Of a DNA stretch of 33,110 bases, positions 18,925 to 27,442 are shown one piece after another (positions within the stretch are counted from its first letter, which is position 1; each line of letters begins with the position of its first letter). The notes under the pieces are model-generated. The model worked only from the letters and a program-made list of their open reading frames with translations. It did no database searches and was not told the origin of the DNA. Source of the stretch: Rubripirellula sp. (lineage in GTDB: Bacteria > Planctomycetota > Planctomycetia > Pirellulales > Pirellulaceae); assembly GCA_028823035.1 (NCBI GenBank), contig JAPKCI010000050.1, forward strand, positions 1 through 33,110, written 5' to 3'. The position numbers were made by a program, and so were the translations under genes.

Positions 18925-19943
18925 GATGCGGTAACCTCCGCAGACTCAACACTGGGCCTCGCTGCCGACTCTTCATTCGCAACGTGCAAAAACGCGTCTT
19001 CAAGGTCTGTCGCTACTTCCCGAAACTGCGACACCGGTTCGCCTTGCTGCACCAACTGCGCCAACAAAGGAGCGACATCATCATCAGCCAGACTGGTGGA
19101 AAACCGCACCATCTGCTCGGCCTCTGCGTTGGTCGCCTGTCCAGTGCCTCCCTTCTCGCGTTCAGCCTGTCCATCAAGCCAGCCTTGCACGGTTGCTGTG
19201 ACGGATTTCACCCGATCACGATTTAGCAGTTGAATCTCAAATGTTCGACGCTGCTGAATGTCCTGCATGATACTGTCGACGGTCCCAAACGCTCTGAGTT
19301 TTCCTTTGGTGATCATAGCGACAACATCACACACGCGAGCCAACTCGGGAAGGATGTGACTGGTAACAATCAGTGTCTTGCCCATCTCACTAAGTTGCAG
19401 CAACAGCGTTCGCATGTCGATTCGCGCCTGTGGATCCAAACCGTTCGCGGGTTCATCAAGAACCAGAACCTCAGGGTCGTGCATCAGAGTCCTTGCCAAT
19501 CCAACACGCTGCTGCATGCCGCGACTCAAGGCATCCACGAAGAGATCCTTCATGTAGGTGGCGCCCGTGACTTCAAGTACTTCATCAATCCGTTTCATTC
19601 GTGGCTTACGCGAGATTCCGTACACCGCACCAAAGAAGTCCAGGTACTCGTTAACTCGCATGTTGTTGTACTTGCCAAACTCATCGGGCATGTAACCGAC
19701 CAACCGTTTGATCTTGCGGGATTCCGTCAGGCAGTTGGCACCAGCGATGCTGGCCGTTCCGCTGCTTGGCTTCAGCAGTCCAACAAGGATGCGAATGGTG
19801 GTCGTTTTCCCTGCACCATTGGGTCCAATGAAGCCCAGAATCTGGCCTTTCTCGACTTGCATGGACAGTGAATCCAATGCGGTGAATTCACCGTATTGTT
19901 TCGATAATTGATCAATTTGAATGACCGCGTTGCTAACACCCAC
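18921..19943 (-). CDS. ABC transporter ATP-binding protein (NatA/GldA-like)
   Basis: This 340-residue ATPase drives the ABC-2 permease encoded next to it. Walker A is GPNGAGKTT (40-48), the signature is LSRGMQQR (139-146), Walker B is VLVLDEP (159-165) and the switch His is H196. The Q-loop position reads GYMPDEFG. The 'LSRGMQQR' signature and the order ATPase-permease place it with drug/Na+ export and gliding-type (GldA) ABC-2 systems. A C-terminal extension after about residue 220 is typical of this group. The start is GTG, with GGAG about 7 bases upstream, which supports it. The upstream neighbour ends 40 bp away and the downstream permease overlaps by 4 bp, so the genes very likely share one transcript. 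Confidence 0.93.
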   Translation of the reverse strand: MGVSNAVIQIDQLSKQYGEFTALDSLSMQVEKGQILGFIGPNGAGKTTTIRILVGLLKPSSGTASIAGANCLTESRKIKRLVGYMPDEFGKYNNMRVNEYLDFFGAVYGISRKPRMKRIDEVLEVTGATYMKDLFVDALSRGMQQRVGLARTLMHDPEVLVLDEPANGLDPQARIDMRTLLLQLSEMGKTLIVTSHILPELARVCDVVAMITKGKLRAFGTVDSIMQDIQQRRTFEIQLLNRDRVKSVTATVQGWLDGQAEREKGGTGQATNAEAEQMVRFSTSLADDDVAPLLAQLVQQGEPVSQFREVATDLEDAFLHVANEESAARPSVESAEVTAS

Positions 19944-19983
19944 TTACTTCTCCGTTACCGTTTGCCGGTCGTATGTATGTCGT

Positions 19984-22587
19984 TCACTTCGCGGTGCCTT
20001 CCAGCCCGACCCGCAGATAATCAATTCCCCACGTTTTTCGGATTGGGGCCGTATCAGTAACCCTTGTGTCGTCCTTGGCATCCTTGTCGTCCTTGGCATC
20101 CCTGGCCATCGCGATTTGCTCATCGGATTCTGAAACCTCAATAGCGATTCGCAAGCCACCTTCCGCATCCAACTGGAGCGCCTCGATATCTTCAATCGAA
20201 AACTGAATCCTCTCAATGGGGCTGACCAGTTCTCGCAATGTCTTGAATTTTCCATTCACAAAACCCTTGATGAAGACGGTCCTGCCCGGTGCGTTCATTT
20301 TAAGATCGACGTTTACCCTTTTCAAATCGCATGGCATGACTGACTGCGGAACAGAGCAGCGAACTTCGGCCTGCCCTGGTTTCAAAAGACCATCAAGCCA
20401 TTTTCCTGTAGCGGCATTGAAAAACATCGAACCGACTTGTCCGAGCAATGGACCTTGACGAACAAAGGTGGCCGGAACCTTGAAATTCGTCGCTGACGGT
20501 GTCCGCTCGTATCGAACTGGCATGGACACAAGTGCCCAGCCAACATGCTCGTACCCATCCCCAAACTGAACCCCTGCATCAACCGGTTTGGTCCAGGTCA
20601 TCAAGACAGGTTCAGGAGTCAGAAAATTGCTTAGCGGGCGTGTAAGTTCGCGGAGCAATTCTTGCCGCATTTGCTTGACCTCGGACAAAAGGCTGTCGTC
20701 CATGAATCGATCGGGCGGCAACAACTCCTTGCCGCGATAGGTTGCTGAGGCTAAATCTACCTGTCCCAGAGACAAACTGGGTGCCGCCGCAGCGCACACC
20801 ACCAAATCTTCACAGGCCGCAGCATCAATCCCCTCGGTTCGCACCTCAAATCCTTCGGGTGTGAATGTCCCAATAGCGTTCCACGGAACTGGAAGTGGAA
20901 CCACTGCTTCGGTCTCGACATGCCGAACCACCCCCGGGGGTTGGTTGACAAAGTACCAACGTGAACCGCCAGTGTCGTCCCAGACAATGCGGGTCGCCGC
21001 TCCACCAACACTCTCGGACACCAAATGTGTGGTGCTGTTACCAGAGGAAACGATCGCCAATTCTCGCTGCTCCTGGCTGTAAACGGCGGAAACGGAATTG
21101 ACCCCAGCATTTGCGCTGTCAGGCGTGGTTCGCACGATTTGGCCAGTGGCAATGGTCGATGGGACTTGCGAGGTATTCAATTTCCCCATCGATATCAAGG
21201 TGACCGTTGCCAACAGTGCTGAGATGGGAACCAGCACAGCCAGATGCTGTAGTTTCTTGATCCGAGCCAACCACAGTCCCCCCAGTAAAACCGCCAACAT
21301 TTGCACGGTCAGTACCCAAGCAACGGAACTTCGACTGGGGATCGTGTATCCAATTTCGCTATTCAGTACTTGAGAGATCTCGGCGACATGCCGCGGTTCG
21401 TCCAGTTTGGTCACAAAGAAACGATTCGCAACTGTCTGTAGGGCTGGCGACATTTCGCCATTGGTCAGCCAACCGCGCGCACCCAGCGTAGTGAACAGCA
21501 CCTCACCCTTCCCAACCTGCTTCCAGAACGCGACGGGCCATCCATCGATATCGCAGACCACATCATTGGTATCAACTACCACCCGGGCAAAGGGAATCGG
21601 ATTCTCGAAACTCATGTCGGTAAAACTATCCTTACCCGACGAATGGAGAGCGAGAACACGAATCTGATATTCATTCAACTCAACTTTGTCAATGATGCTG
21701 TAGCAGGCCGCAGCTCCGATCAGCTTCTGAACCGATTCCGGTGTCATCTGATCTACCATCACCCAGAGCCGCCCACCTGAGTGCAGCCATGTACGAATCC
21801 GCTGCACGCCCACGGTGTCAGCAAGAACACCATCGTTGGCAACCACGATCTGATCGAGTGCATCCAGCGGCTTGGAGGTTGGAGGAATAAACCCGCCAGT
21901 CAGATCGATCATGCCAAGATCTTGTCCCCCAGACATTAGCGTGTCAGATGCAGCGTAAAGCATATTTCGAATCACGTCCGCCTTATAGTTACTCTCAAAT
22001 GACTGAACACGGGGTGACAGCAAGATCCCGGTACGAAACGAGTCCTGCGACATCAGCAGGGAACGCTTGCCCTTGGGCATTCCGACTTCATTCGCTTTGA
22101 ACTCTTCTCCATTCGCTGTTTCCGTCAACTGCATCATGGTCATCTCGACCTGAAGCTTATCGGGCAAGATGTCAGATGAAATCTGCAGCGGCAACCATGA
22201 CTGACGGCGGGACATCGCGGGAACCCAAAGCCGTCTCGCATATTGCAAGTCAGTGTCATCACCCACCGTAACAATGCTGATTTCCTCAGCGTCTTGAGCA
22301 GTCTTATTCAACCCATTGACGCCCACCGTTGACCATCGGCCAGCAACATTTCGCGACACGCCTGAGGGTGTCACGGTCAGCGTTGGTTCTGGCCGAGATG
22401 CCTTGACGCCAGAGGTCGAGTCGGCCTCTTGTGAGTTAGCAGCCCTCGGCCCCCACCCATGCGTCCAAGTCAACGCCACCGTCAACGCCAAGAGCATGAA
22501 CGCTGGCGAAAAGGATCTGATTGCAGCTATCAAAGTGAAGTCTGTGGGTTGGCTGGAAATGAGGTTGTGCCGCGGCGGAAAAAACAC
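19984..22587 (-). CDS. Large membrane-anchored protein of unknown function, GldG-like layout
   Basis: I do not recognise a named family with confidence. The chain begins with a hydrophobic signal or anchor near residues 25-45 (MLLALTVALTW). Residues about 90-410 form an alpha/beta domain whose segment LDALDQIVVANDGVLADTVG and following WLHSGGRLWVMVDQ resemble the class I glutamine-amidotransferase-like fold of DUF4350 and GldG-type proteins. Two hydrophobic segments lie at about 415-470, followed by a long extracytoplasmic beta-rich region. The tail is highly charged and carries an 18-bp tandem repeat (AKDDKDAKDDT). The start is a GTG; TTG at 22533 or ATG at codon 31 would also give a signal peptide. 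Its position immediately before the ABC ATPase suggests it is an accessory protein of that transporter. Confidence 0.75.
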   Translation of the reverse strand: MFFPPRHNLISSQPTDFTLIAAIRSFSPAFMLLALTVALTWTHGWGPRAANSQEADSTSGVKASRPEPTLTVTPSGVSRNVAGRWSTVGVNGLNKTAQDAEEISIVTVGDDTDLQYARRLWVPAMSRRQSWLPLQISSDILPDKLQVEMTMMQLTETANGEEFKANEVGMPKGKRSLLMSQDSFRTGILLSPRVQSFESNYKADVIRNMLYAASDTLMSGGQDLGMIDLTGGFIPPTSKPLDALDQIVVANDGVLADTVGVQRIRTWLHSGGRLWVMVDQMTPESVQKLIGAAACYSIIDKVELNEYQIRVLALHSSGKDSFTDMSFENPIPFARVVVDTNDVVCDIDGWPVAFWKQVGKGEVLFTTLGARGWLTNGEMSPALQTVANRFFVTKLDEPRHVAEISQVLNSEIGYTIPSRSSVAWVLTVQMLAVLLGGLWLARIKKLQHLAVLVPISALLATVTLISMGKLNTSQVPSTIATGQIVRTTPDSANAGVNSVSAVYSQEQRELAIVSSGNSTTHLVSESVGGAATRIVWDDTGGSRWYFVNQPPGVVRHVETEAVVPLPVPWNAIGTFTPEGFEVRTEGIDAAACEDLVVCAAAAPSLSLGQVDLASATYRGKELLPPDRFMDDSLLSEVKQMRQELLRELTRPLSNFLTPEPVLMTWTKPVDAGVQFGDGYEHVGWALVSMPVRYERTPSATNFKVPATFVRQGPLLGQVGSMFFNAATGKWLDGLLKPGQAEVRCSVPQSVMPCDLKRVNVDLKMNAPGRTVFIKGFVNGKFKTLRELVSPIERIQFSIEDIEALQLDAEGGLRIAIEVSESDEQIAMARDAKDDKDAKDDTRVTDTAPIRKTWGIDYLRVGLEGTAK
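20068..20103. repeat. 18-bp tandem repeat in coding DNA
   Basis: Two adjacent 18-base copies beginning gtcgtccttggcatcc, at 20068 and 20086, differ at the last base or so. They encode DAKDDK and DAKDDT in the charged tail of the large membrane-anchored protein on the minus strand. The length keeps the reading frame. Confidence 0.9.
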
Positions 22588-22923
22588 AGCGGCATTCTAC
22601 GGTAGTCGCGATACCCTAGCAATCACGCCCTCTCAACGATGCCGCAACAACCTAACAGCCTGACCCCGAGCGGACCTCGTCAACTCAGCCCCGTACTCAT
22701 GCGGTAACAGGCAAATGGTCCACGAACATGTCGAACCAAAAAATTGCGGTAGAGCCCATTTTCCAGAAGCCAATTTACTTATAGTCTCGTCGAGCGGTTG
22801 GCTCGATTCAGGACCGACGAACAGGGTCAAATCATCTCAGGAATCTCTCATTGCTGTACCACGGCGTCACTTTCTCACCGACTGCGGTGCTGACGTGCAA
22901 AAAGAGCATCATGTTCGCTCTGT
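22588..22923. other. Intergenic stretch of about 340 bp
   Basis: Between the flippase-like gene and the large membrane-anchored gene, both on the minus strand. It should hold the promoter of the four-gene cluster. I see no gene, strong hairpin or clear promoter pair in it. Confidence 0.5.
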
Positions 22924-24060
22924 CTAACTATCCGTCATGGACTCTTGAATCCCAAATTTAAGCCAGAGAGTTGAACTTAACGCCACGCAGCCCTCGACTA
23001 CAACAAACAGGATTCTGGCAGCGATTGCTGCAAGAATCGCATGCGTCGCCCCTAAAGCAACTGCCAAAACGGTGGTGACCACCAATTCACGGATGCCTGC
23101 TCCACCAGGCAACAGCGAAGCAAAGCCGATCACCACGGCCAAGCTGATCGCTGCAGTGCAGACGAGATACAGTTCCATCATCTCGGGCAGCGGCTGAACA
23201 CTGGGAATGGCAGTCACCAGTAGCGTGAAGGATGCACCGATCAATAGCCATGACAGTGTTGACCACGCCCACCCCGACGCGAACAACCCCCAGCCAATGT
23301 CGGCATCACTTGCCTCGGTGTCAGTCTTCATGAGCCGAGCCGCAACAATTTTCAACATCGGCGGAAAGGTTGGCACACTGGCTAAGACTGAAATACCGAC
23401 GGCCATCATCGCAATCCATCGAGGTACTGGGAGCCAAAGCACGACGATCCCGGCTACCGTTCCACCCACGGCCATCATCAGGAATGTTTCCAGAAAAACA
23501 CTCATAGTCGCCTGCACGGGTTTCACCCCATCCCGGGCCAACACACCCGCGCGGATCACGATCACCATCGCCTTGCCAGGAACGTATTTACCGATATGCC
23601 CTAGTAACTGCGCTGCGATCACCGTCATCAACCTCGGACGCTGACCAAGCGAAACCAATGCACGGCGCAGCAGGAACCCGGAGGGAATTAGTCCCAACGC
23701 ATAGAGTACCCCCGCCCCAACACAGCGTCCCCACCGAATGGTACGCCAACTGGGCAATGATGCCGCCATTGCATCGCGTTGTTCCAGCAGTTCGATTCGG
23801 TCACTGTTGTTGAGCCGGCTCAACTGCGCATCGATTTCGTCGATTTCAGACTGGACCTTCTGTTGTTCTTGTCGCCACTGCGTTAGAGCAGAACGCCCGG
23901 CGTACCCCAAGCCAACCACGACGATCACTGCGATCATCCATTTGGCGATGCGAATAAAATGGAGCCTCCACCCCACACCGGGTGTCGGCGTCTTTGATCC
24001 ATCTTCTTTCTGACTCAACCCGCTATCCTCAGTTGCGCAGGTGGTTGAATTGAGCAACAA
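22924..24060 (-). CDS. Lysylphosphatidylglycerol-synthase-like transmembrane protein
   Basis: The 378-residue protein belongs to the LPG synthase transmembrane / flippase-like group (PF03706, UPF0104). The signature segments are LLGHIGKYVPGKAMVIVIRAG (about 152-172) and SLLPGGAGIRELV near the C-terminus, with about eight membrane segments. The cytoplasmic aminoacyl-transferase domain of MprF is absent, so a role in flipping or transporting a lipid-linked molecule is more likely than lipid modification. It is unusual in having a soluble N-terminus of about 35 residues and a coiled-coil insert (residues 62-100, rich in Glu/Gln) between the first and second membrane helices. The start is TTG and is uncertain. 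It diverges from the AI-2E-type permease across about 130 bp. Confidence 0.82.
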   Translation of the reverse strand: MLLNSTTCATEDSGLSQKEDGSKTPTPGVGWRLHFIRIAKWMIAVIVVVGLGYAGRSALTQWRQEQQKVQSEIDEIDAQLSRLNNSDRIELLEQRDAMAASLPSWRTIRWGRCVGAGVLYALGLIPSGFLLRRALVSLGQRPRLMTVIAAQLLGHIGKYVPGKAMVIVIRAGVLARDGVKPVQATMSVFLETFLMMAVGGTVAGIVVLWLPVPRWIAMMAVGISVLASVPTFPPMLKIVAARLMKTDTEASDADIGWGLFASGWAWSTLSWLLIGASFTLLVTAIPSVQPLPEMMELYLVCTAAISLAVVIGFASLLPGGAGIRELVVTTVLAVALGATHAILAAIAARILFVVVEGCVALSSTLWLKFGIQESMTDS

Positions 24061-24189
24061 GCCCGGTTTTCAACGCCAGATCATCCAGAATTCGCCTGCG
24101 GCACTCTGGCACTAGCTTCGGGTTGTGCGACACTATAAACCTGATCATCACGTTCATCATCTTGATCTTTTTTTCCGAGTCCCACCCAG

Positions 24190-25923
24190 ATGTCGAAACG
24201 CAAAAACCAGAAGAAAACGCAACCCTCTGGAAACAGCCCCGCAAAACCAAAATCATCAGCCGCAAAAAGTGGCGGAGACACAACAATCGGCGGCACCGGT
24301 ACGGATCAGGCAAAGTTGGTCAGCAGCACCGACACAACGCAGCCAGCCGCCGGGCCTGTGCTACCGCCCCTGCCATCCCTGTCGCGGATCCTTTCCGTTG
24401 CCATGCTGATACTCGGGATCATAGCGGTCGGTGCTCTCTTTTACAAAGTCATGGCAAGTTTCTTTGTGCCGCTCTTTTTGGCAGCTCTGCTGGTGGTGAT
24501 CTTTCGCCCGGTCCATTTAAAACTTTTGACTCGGCTAGGGAATCGTCGACAAATCGCGTCCATGACAACCACCTTGTTGATCATGGGTATCGTATTGTTG
24601 CCGGTGTTTCTGCTGCTTTCCATTGCAGCTAGTCAATTCACCGCGATGGTGAGTCACGTCAACTTCAAGGACCTGTCATCCGCTTTGGACCGTGGTCGAG
24701 AACAACTGGGGATTTCTCTCCCCTATCCCGAACAGTTCCGCCGACTGGATGTTCTCTCTGACAACTTGGATGAACCCGAACGGCCTAGCGTCGAAGGTAC
24801 TCCCCTGCTTGGAACCGATTCCAAGATCGTAAAGGAACTGGTCGTAGCAAATATCACGGAGGCTCTGACGCTGGTTCGTTACTTGCAAACCAAAGTACCT
24901 GGGCCAGCAACTGCTGACGAAGCCGCCAGAATAGCCGAGCAAAGGCTGCTTGAATTTCGCGAATCCGTCAATCAGCATCGCGATAGCAGTCCCGATCCAA
25001 AATCCGATGAACTGATCGGAAATCTGAGTGACGAAGAACAATTCCACCGACAGAGCGTGATCGCATCAGCCGCCATTCGATCCTGGATGCGAATCCTGCT
25101 GGGAGGAACGTTTCGCAGCCAAGTCCGCTTATTGGCCAACCCAAGCACGGAGTCCTTCAAGGATCTTCTGAACCGTAGCCGCGAAGTACTACAACCCAGA
25201 TTCGTATCGGTGACCAGCGCGACGGGTGGCTTCTTGCTGCAATCCCTGATTGGCTCGTTGGTCCTTGTCATCGCAATCTATTTTTTCCTTCTCGACGGCG
25301 CAACAATGATCCGCACTCTGATGCGATTGAGCCCTCTGGATGACAATTACGAAGCCCGTTTGCTGCTGGAATTTGACAGAACCAGCCGAGCGGTCGTGTT
25401 GGCAAGTGTTTCCAGTGCACTTGCCCAGGGGATACTGGCCGCCATCGCGTTCTGGATACTCGGATTCAACTCGATCATCTTTCTGTTTCTGATCACCAGT
25501 CTGATGGCGCTGGTTCCCTTCCTAGGTGCAGCCTCTGTCTGGATCCCCTGCTTGATTTATCTGGGGGCTGTTGAACAACGATGGTACGCCGCGGTGTTCC
25601 TGCTGATCTACGGGGCCGGCGTCGTATCATCCATTGATAACGTAATCAAGATGTACGTCTTGCATGGGCGTTCAACGATGCATCCATTGTTCGCGTTACT
25701 GAGCGTTCTTGGCGGCGTCAAAGTGTTTGGTCCCATCGGAATTCTGATTGGCCCGATGGTGGTGGTATTCATGCAAACACTGTTGGAAATTCTGAATCAC
25801 GAACTGGCGGAACGCGATGCAAGTATGATCAATCCGCTGCTGAACGAACGGGAATCCGAAGCCCCCGACCAAGACGGGCCATCATCGCACACGAATGATA
25901 ACGATACGGTTCCAGCCATCTAA
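24190..25923 (+). CDS. AI-2E family transporter (PF01594)
   Basis: A 577-residue integral membrane protein of the TqsA/PerM group; despite the family name, many members are exporters or cation/proton antiporters with unknown substrates. Membrane segments start at about residue 66 (ILSVAMLILGIIAVGALFY). The C-terminal half carries the conserved pore region LMALVPFLGAASVWIPCLIY and the segment GGVKVFGPIGILIGPMVVV. Two features make it longer than the usual 350 residues. One is a 60-residue N-terminal Lys/Ser/Thr-rich cytoplasmic tail. The other is an expanded soluble loop (about residues 155-320) rich in charged residues between the second and third membrane groups. The last codons and the stop lie inside a 19-bp tandem repeat. 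The start ATG has no clear ribosome site. Confidence 0.88.
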   Translation: MSKRKNQKKTQPSGNSPAKPKSSAAKSGGDTTIGGTGTDQAKLVSSTDTTQPAAGPVLPPLPSLSRILSVAMLILGIIAVGALFYKVMASFFVPLFLAALLVVIFRPVHLKLLTRLGNRRQIASMTTTLLIMGIVLLPVFLLLSIAASQFTAMVSHVNFKDLSSALDRGREQLGISLPYPEQFRRLDVLSDNLDEPERPSVEGTPLLGTDSKIVKELVVANITEALTLVRYLQTKVPGPATADEAARIAEQRLLEFRESVNQHRDSSPDPKSDELIGNLSDEEQFHRQSVIASAAIRSWMRILLGGTFRSQVRLLANPSTESFKDLLNRSREVLQPRFVSVTSATGGFLLQSLIGSLVLVIAIYFFLLDGATMIRTLMRLSPLDDNYEARLLLEFDRTSRAVVLASVSSALAQGILAAIAFWILGFNSIIFLFLITSLMALVPFLGAASVWIPCLIYLGAVEQRWYAAVFLLIYGAGVVSSIDNVIKMYVLHGRSTMHPLFALLSVLGGVKVFGPIGILIGPMVVVFMQTLLEILNHELAERDASMINPLLNERESEAPDQDGPSSHTNDNDTVPAI

Positions 25924-25990
25924 TCGCAGATCGGCCATCTAATCGCAGATCGGCCATCTAATCGCAGATCGGCCATCTAATCGCAGATCG
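25915..25990. repeat. 19-bp perfect tandem repeat, 4 copies, containing a stop codon
   Basis: The unit gccatctaatcgcagatcg is repeated four times head to tail without spacers, starting at 25915, 25934, 25953 and 25972. The first copy forms the end of the AI-2E-type gene (Ala-Ile-stop); each copy carries the TAA. It fills most of the short gap before the converging oxidoreductase gene. Confidence 0.96.
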
Positions 25991-26020
25991 GCTACCCAGT
26001 GGTAAAACACAAACCACTGA

Positions 26021-27352
26021 TCACGAGTTCGTCATGCCGGGATACTGCCAGCCATTGTGATAAGGACGACGCAGTAATGCGTTCGCTTCATCATCGCCAA
26101 CGACCAATTCTTTTTCACCGTCCCATTGCACACTCCGCCCCAATTTCATTGAGAGCATTCCCAACAAACTCAAGTTCGTGGCATCATGCCCGATCTGAAC
26201 ATCGCAAGTTGGTCGACCACCCTGCTCAATAGCCTTGACGAAATCAGCCCAGAGCAGACCGATACTGTGACCATCAGGTTCCTTGTGTTGTGCATCCTCG
26301 TGGACCGGTGCCTTCTTTGAATCCGCGGGGTAGAACGTCCAGCCATCTCGCCAGCCCATGTGGAAGGTCCCCTTCGTCCCGTAGAAATGGCACCCCACCG
26401 ATGATTTCTGAGGGCCGGTTCCCGCGAACCGACGGTGTTCCCAGTAAGCCGTGAACGACTCAAACTGATACGTCGCGACTTGGTGATCGGGCGCGTCTGT
26501 CGTTTGATGCGTGTCAGTCAGAACAACAGGACCTTTGACAGGCCGTCCCCCAACGGAATGCACCTGCGTTGGATACTTTTCATCAGTCCACCACAAAATC
26601 TGATCGAGCCAGTGCACTCCCCAGTCGCCGAGCGTTCCGTTAGCAAAGTCGAGAAAATGGCGAAACCCACCGGGATGTATCTTTCGGTTGAACGGCCGCA
26701 TCGGAGCCGGCCCACAATACATTTCCCAATCCAGCTGCTCCGGGGGATCACTATTCGGCGTCGGCAGTTCTTGACCGCCGCGATTGTGCACGAACGCCTT
26801 GACCATACCGATATCGCCGGCACCACCATCTTTCAGAAACTTCATTCCCGATACGTAATGTGGCCCGATGCGGCGATGCATTCCAACTTGAACCACCCTG
26901 TCGTTAGCGCGTGCGGCTTCCAACATCGCCCGACTTTCAGCGATCGTGTGCCCGGTAGGCTTTTCCACAAAGATATGTGCTCCCGCATCAATCGCAGCAA
27001 TTGTGTTCAACGCATGCCAGTGATCAGGTGTCGCAACGATCGCGATTTCGACATCTTCCTTGTCCAGCAACTCCCGAAAGTCACCATATGTGCGTGGAAT
27101 ATCACCCGATAAATCTTCGACTTCCTCTGCAGCCAGTTCAAGCTTGTCGCTATCGACATCGCAAACCGCCACGACTTTAACATTCCCCGCGGCCATTGCC
27201 TCTTTGAGGATGTTCATTCCCCACCAACCTGAGCCTATCAACGCGGTGCGATATTTTTTCGCTTTGTTCTTTTGCGCATGAATCATCGGAGCACTGGCAA
27301 ACGCACCTGCCACTGCTGCCGACTGGATGAACTGTCTTCGCTTCATTGTCAT
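26021..27352 (-). CDS. Tat-exported Gfo/Idh/MocA family oxidoreductase
   Basis: This is an NAD(P)-dependent sugar- or polyol-type dehydrogenase of the Gfo/Idh/MocA family. I choose the ATG at 27350-27352, which has AGGA 8 bases upstream; it gives 443 residues. The N-terminus MTMKRRQFIQSAAVAGAFA is a twin-arginine signal, as is usual for planctomycete members. The nucleotide-binding loop is G40-S-G-W-W-G45. The family's catalytic EKP is at 130-132, and the second conserved segment is GDWGVHWLD (242-250) with His247. The C-terminal domain (about 150-440) forms the substrate sheet. The substrate is unknown. The PQQ-propeller gene upstream on the same strand ends 90 bp away, so co-transcription is possible. 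Confidence 0.92.
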   Translation of the reverse strand: MTMKRRQFIQSAAVAGAFASAPMIHAQKNKAKKYRTALIGSGWWGMNILKEAMAAGNVKVVAVCDVDSDKLELAAEEVEDLSGDIPRTYGDFRELLDKEDVEIAIVATPDHWHALNTIAAIDAGAHIFVEKPTGHTIAESRAMLEAARANDRVVQVGMHRRIGPHYVSGMKFLKDGGAGDIGMVKAFVHNRGGQELPTPNSDPPEQLDWEMYCGPAPMRPFNRKIHPGGFRHFLDFANGTLGDWGVHWLDQILWWTDEKYPTQVHSVGGRPVKGPVVLTDTHQTTDAPDHQVATYQFESFTAYWEHRRFAGTGPQKSSVGCHFYGTKGTFHMGWRDGWTFYPADSKKAPVHEDAQHKEPDGHSIGLLWADFVKAIEQGGRPTCDVQIGHDATNLSLLGMLSMKLGRSVQWDGEKELVVGDDEANALLRRPYHNGWQYPGMTNS

Positions 27353-27442
27353 GGAAATTATCCTGATAAAAAGTAACAGTCTACATTCTAGACGCCCGCC
27401 CCATGATTGGGGCCGCACTACCGTGACGCATTGCTCGGAATG

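Noticed and set aside
19230-19871. 213-codon plus-strand ORF
   Set aside because: It is entirely antisense to the ABC ATPase gene, whose motifs are unmistakable.
25915-25990. CRISPR-like array
   Set aside because: The 19-bp units are directly adjacent without spacers, and no cas genes are present.
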